Assembly (NCBI GenBank): GCA_017540945.1
Contig: JAFYAB010000127.1
Location: forward strand, 1 to 8,382
DNA from: Oscillospiraceae bacterium
Lineage (GTDB): Bacteria; Bacillota_A; Clostridia; Oscillospirales; Oscillospiraceae
Length of the DNA stretch: 8,382 nt
Reading direction: 5' to 3'
Position 1 is the first letter of the stretch; each line of letters begins with the position of its first letter. The translations under genes and the position numbers were made by a program. Below the pieces are notes generated by a model. It was not told where the DNA came from. It worked only from the letters and a program-made list of their open reading frames with translations, and ran no database searches. Positions 6,277 through 8,382 of the stretch are shown piece by piece.

Positions 6277-6739
6277 AACTGCGACCCAGAGGGAGACCGC
6301 CGCGGTCTCCCTCTGGGTCAAGCTGCAAACAGGGCTGCTGGCGGCCATTCTGCTTTTGCTGATCGTGGCGATCCTGCTGCTGGCGGGCTCCGTCAAGCGG
6401 CTCGACCACAGCCTGGAGCTGGTTCAGACCGACCTGGAGGCCCTGCAGATGGACAAGGTCAACGAGGCCGTGGCCGCCCTCACGGAGGCGGCGGACCGAC
6501 TGGCCGCCATCGACGTGGAGGGCCTCAACGAAACCGCCCAATCCCTGAAGGCCGCCGCCGACAGCCTCACCAAGGTGGATGTGGAGACCCTCAACGGGGC
6601 CATCGCCTCCCTGAAGGACGCGGCCAACACCCTGAAGGACCTGGACATCGAGGGCCTCAACGGAGTGATCCAGTCTCTGAGCAAGACTGCCGCCAACCTT
6701 CAGAAGGTCAGCGACGCCATCGGGAGCATTTTCGGGTGA
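6269..6739 (+). CDS. Single-pass membrane protein with four 22-residue helical repeats, unknown function
   Basis: I do not recognise a named family. The 156-residue product has a short N-terminal segment (1-18), one hydrophobic helix (about 22-40, rich in L, I and A), a basic VKR stop, and then a long amphipathic region without proline. Residues 60-147 divide into four repeats of exactly 22 residues, starting at Q60, D82, D104 and D126, with the pattern D-(V/I)-E-x-L-N near the start and S-L-K-x-A-A-x-x-L later in each. The period is two 11-mers, as in hendecad coiled coils. With K18 before and VKR after the membrane helix the topology is unclear; the repeats could face the cytoplasm or the outside. 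It resembles in layout the DUF948-like small membrane coiled-coil proteins, but I would not assign it. The start overlaps the peptidase gene by 8 bases, with AAGG 9 bases upstream. A strong palindrome covers codons 5-17. Confidence 0.82.
   Translation: MIKTATQRETAAVSLWVKLQTGLLAAILLLLIVAILLLAGSVKRLDHSLELVQTDLEALQMDKVNEAVAALTEAADRLAAIDVEGLNETAQSLKAAADSLTKVDVETLNGAIASLKDAANTLKDLDIEGLNGVIQSLSKTAANLQKVSDAIGSIFG
6283..6319. repeat. 37-base near-perfect palindrome at the peptidase / membrane-protein junction
   Basis: GACCCAGAGGGAGACCGC (6283-6300) is the exact reverse complement of 6302-6319, with a single C at the centre (6301). It lies 6 bases after the peptidase stop codon and 14 bases after the start codon of the membrane-protein gene, so it encodes TQRETAAVSLWV there. 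Both strands encode the same peptide in the matching register. No T-run follows, so a rho-independent terminator is unlikely; an mRNA hairpin that lowers translation or shields the upstream message from 3' decay is possible. Confidence 0.9.
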
Positions 6740-6768
6740 TTGTTCGTCCGTTCCAGGATAGTGAAATA

Positions 6769-6797
6769 TTGACAATTTTAACCGGATATGGTATTAT
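6769..6797 (+). promoter_or_regulatory. Strong sigma-A promoter and leader of the P5C dehydrogenase gene
   Basis: A consensus -35 TTGACA (6769-6774) is followed after exactly 17 bases by TATTAT (6792-6797), which is preceded by TGG as an extended -10. Transcription should begin near 6804, leaving a leader of about 100 bases. That leader is AT-richer than the genes. It can form alternative small stems: TTTTC/GAAAA around GGTG (6820-6833), or GGTG/CACC (6825-6837) with TTTCA/TGAAA outside it, and GACTC/GAGTC near 6866-6884. None resembles a riboswitch class I know. The promoter separates the dehydrogenase gene from the coaE-peptidase group. Confidence 0.82.
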
Positions 6798-6905
6798 ATT
6801 CTTTGTGGGGTTTCATCATTTTTCGGTGGAAAACACCTGAAAGACCTGATAAACAAACGCAGACTTGACTCTCTTCGCTGGAGTCATAAATTTGAAGGAG
6901 GAACT

Positions 6906-8382
6906 ATGCCAAACGCTTATTTCACCATTGCACGTCCCGAAAACGACGCGTTCCGCGCCTATCTGCCCGGATCCAAAGATCGCGCGGAATTGAAGAAAGA
7001 GCTTGCCCGCCAGTCTGCCGAAGTCGTGAAGATCCCGCTGATCATCGGCGGCAAGGAGATCTACACGGAGAAGACCATCCAGGTCACCATGCCCCACGAT
7101 CACCATCATGTGATCGCCGAGTGCTCCATGGCCGGAGAAAAGGAGCTGACCATGGCCGTGGACGCCGCCCTGGCCGCCAAGAAGGCCTGGGAGGAGATGC
7201 CCTGGGAGCACCGCTCCGCCATCTTCCTGAAGGCCGCTGAGCTGATCACCGGTCCCTATCGGAAGGTCCTGAACGCCGCCACCATGCTGGGCCAGTCCAA
7301 GACCGTGTTCCAGGCGGAGATCGACATTGCCGAGCTGGCGGATTTCCTGCGCTTCGGCGTCTGGTCCGCCCAGGAGATCTTCAAGGATCAGCCCGCCTCC
7401 ATCCCCGGCATCTGGGACCGCCAGGACTACCGGGCTCTGGACGGCTTCATCTGCGCCATCACCCCCTTCAACTTCACCTCCATCGGCGGCAATCTGCCCA
7501 TGGCCCCGGCCATCGTGGGCAACGTGGCGGTCTGGAAGCCCTCCCGCACGGCGGTGCTCTCCAACTACTACTTCATGAAGCTTTTGATGCACTGCGGCCT
7601 GCCCGCCGGCGTCATCAATTTCGTACCCTGCAAGGGCAGCGACATGTCCAAATATGTCATTTCCCGAAAGGAGCTGGCCGGCTTCCATTTCACCGGCTCC
7701 ACCGAGGTCTTCCAGAGCGTCTGGAAGCAGATCGGCGAAAACATCGCCTCCTACCGCAACTATCCCCGCATCGTGGGCGAGACCGGCGGCAAGGACTTCA
7801 TCTTTGCCCACAAGAGCGCCGATATCCGGCCCCTGGCGGCCGCGCTGATCCGCGGTTCCTTCGAATACCAGGGCCAGAAGTGCTCCGCCTGCTCCCGCGC
7901 CTTCGTGCCTGAGAGCATCTGGCCAGAGGTCCTGGCCACCATGAAGGAGATGATGAAGGAAGTCAAGATGGGCGACGTGCAGGATTTCGACACCTTCCTG
8001 GCCGCTGTGATCGACAAGGACTCCTTTGATCGCTGCAAGGGCTATCTCGATCGGGCGAAGCAGAGCCCCGACTGCGAGATCGTGATCGGCGGCGGCTGCG
8101 ACGACTCCAAGGGCTGGTTCGTGGAGCCCACGGTCATCGCCTGCAAGAAACCCGACTACGAATCCATGGTCAAGGAGATCTTCGGGCCCATTGTCTCCGT
8201 CTACGTCTACCCCGACGAGAAGCTGGAGCAGACCCTGAAGGTCTGCGACGAGGCCTCCCCCTACGCCCTCACCGGCGCCATCTTTGCCCAGGACCGGGAA
8301 GCCATTGTTCTGATGGAGAAGGCCCTGCTGCATGCGGAGGGCAACTTCTACATCAACGACAAGTGCACCGGCGCCGTGGTGG
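6906..8382 (+). CDS. pruA: L-glutamate gamma-semialdehyde (delta-1-pyrroline-5-carboxylate) dehydrogenase, C-terminus cut by window edge
   Basis: This aldehyde dehydrogenase oxidises glutamate gamma-semialdehyde, the open form of P5C, to glutamate with NAD+, the second step of proline breakdown and also the end of arginine/ornithine breakdown. 492 codons are visible; the family is about 530-545, so roughly 40-50 residues are missing. The sequence follows the ALDH4 (mammalian ALDH4A1-like) group closely: ITPFNFTSIGGNLP, GNVAVWKPS, the cofactor-loop FTGSTEVF (262-269), the general-base E292 in GETGGKDF, the nucleophile C326 in GQKCSACSR, EIFGPIVSVYVYP, and GNFYINDKCTGAVV at the edge. There is no proline dehydrogenase domain fused to it, unlike PutA. 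An ideal AAGGAGG (6895-6901) precedes the ATG, and a strong promoter lies upstream. Whether a proline dehydrogenase gene follows cannot be seen. Confidence 0.95.
   Translation, partial: MPNAYFTIARPENDAFRAYLPGSKDRAELKKELARQSAEVVKIPLIIGGKEIYTEKTIQVTMPHDHHHVIAECSMAGEKELTMAVDAALAAKKAWEEMPWEHRSAIFLKAAELITGPYRKVLNAATMLGQSKTVFQAEIDIAELADFLRFGVWSAQEIFKDQPASIPGIWDRQDYRALDGFICAITPFNFTSIGGNLPMAPAIVGNVAVWKPSRTAVLSNYYFMKLLMHCGLPAGVINFVPCKGSDMSKYVISRKELAGFHFTGSTEVFQSVWKQIGENIASYRNYPRIVGETGGKDFIFAHKSADIRPLAAALIRGSFEYQGQKCSACSRAFVPESIWPEVLATMKEMMKEVKMGDVQDFDTFLAAVIDKDSFDRCKGYLDRAKQSPDCEIVIGGGCDDSKGWFVEPTVIACKKPDYESMVKEIFGPIVSVYVYPDEKLEQTLKVCDEASPYALTGAIFAQDREAIVLMEKALLHAEGNFYINDKCTGAVV

Noticed and set aside
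4822..6396. 524-codon minus-strand frame opposite the M18 peptidase gene
   Set aside because: Longer than the real gene, but the sense frame has all metal-site residues. The antisense product is repetitive in G, V, L, H and D. It reads the same TQRETAAVSLWV peptide only because 6283-6319 is palindromic.
6816..8333. 505-codon minus-strand frame opposite pruA
   Set aside because: The sense strand encodes an unmistakable ALDH4-type dehydrogenase with promoter and ribosome site; the antisense frame has neither.

Overview
The window looks like a stretch of chromosome from a GC-rich, low-complexity-repeat-bearing Clostridia (Firmicutes), most like the Oscillospiraceae of animal gut. The reasons are the strong AAGGAGG ribosome sites, sigma-A type promoters, strongly GC-biased third codon positions, a Sua5-type threonylcarbamoyl-AMP synthase as in Bacillus YwlC, an M18 aminopeptidase of clostridial type, and intergenic hairpin repeats of a kind I associate with these genomes. 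The taxon is inferred; there is no rRNA or tRNA in the window.

Layout. A small cysteine-rich protein runs off the left edge on the minus strand (1-140). All other genes are on the plus strand: an alanyl-tRNA editing protein of AlaX type (330-1472); peptide chain release factor 1, prfA (1815-2885); a Sua5/YwlC threonylcarbamoyl-AMP synthase (2882-3910, overlapping prfA by ATGA); dephospho-CoA kinase, coaE (4084-4860); an M18 aminopeptidase (4882-6276); a small one-pass membrane protein with four 22-residue helical repeats (6269-6739, overlapping the peptidase gene); and pyrroline-5-carboxylate dehydrogenase (6906 to the right edge, truncated). Two good sigma-A promoters are visible, one before prfA (1473-1502) and one before the dehydrogenase (6769-6797).

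Gene logic. The first three plus-strand genes all serve translation: clearing of mischarged tRNA-Ala, termination at UAA/UAG, and the first step of t6A modification of ANN-decoding tRNAs. prfA, ywlC, coaE, the peptidase gene and the membrane protein gene could be one transcript from the promoter at 1473-1502. The dehydrogenase has its own promoter and is probably a separate catabolic unit (proline or P5C to glutamate).

The most interesting material is repeat DNA rather than a new gene system. Three intergenic gaps (212-285, 1527-1792, 3920-4073) each hold an element built from short hairpins and bounded by GTAGGGG / CCCCTAC tips. Two of them share a nearly identical 47-base module. The coaE gene carries about 145 bases made of two other repeat-like modules, read through in frame, which add about 48 residues to an otherwise intact kinase. 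A 37-base near-perfect palindrome forms the 5' end of the membrane-protein gene. I found no CRISPR array, transposase, phage gene, toxin-antitoxin pair or defence system.
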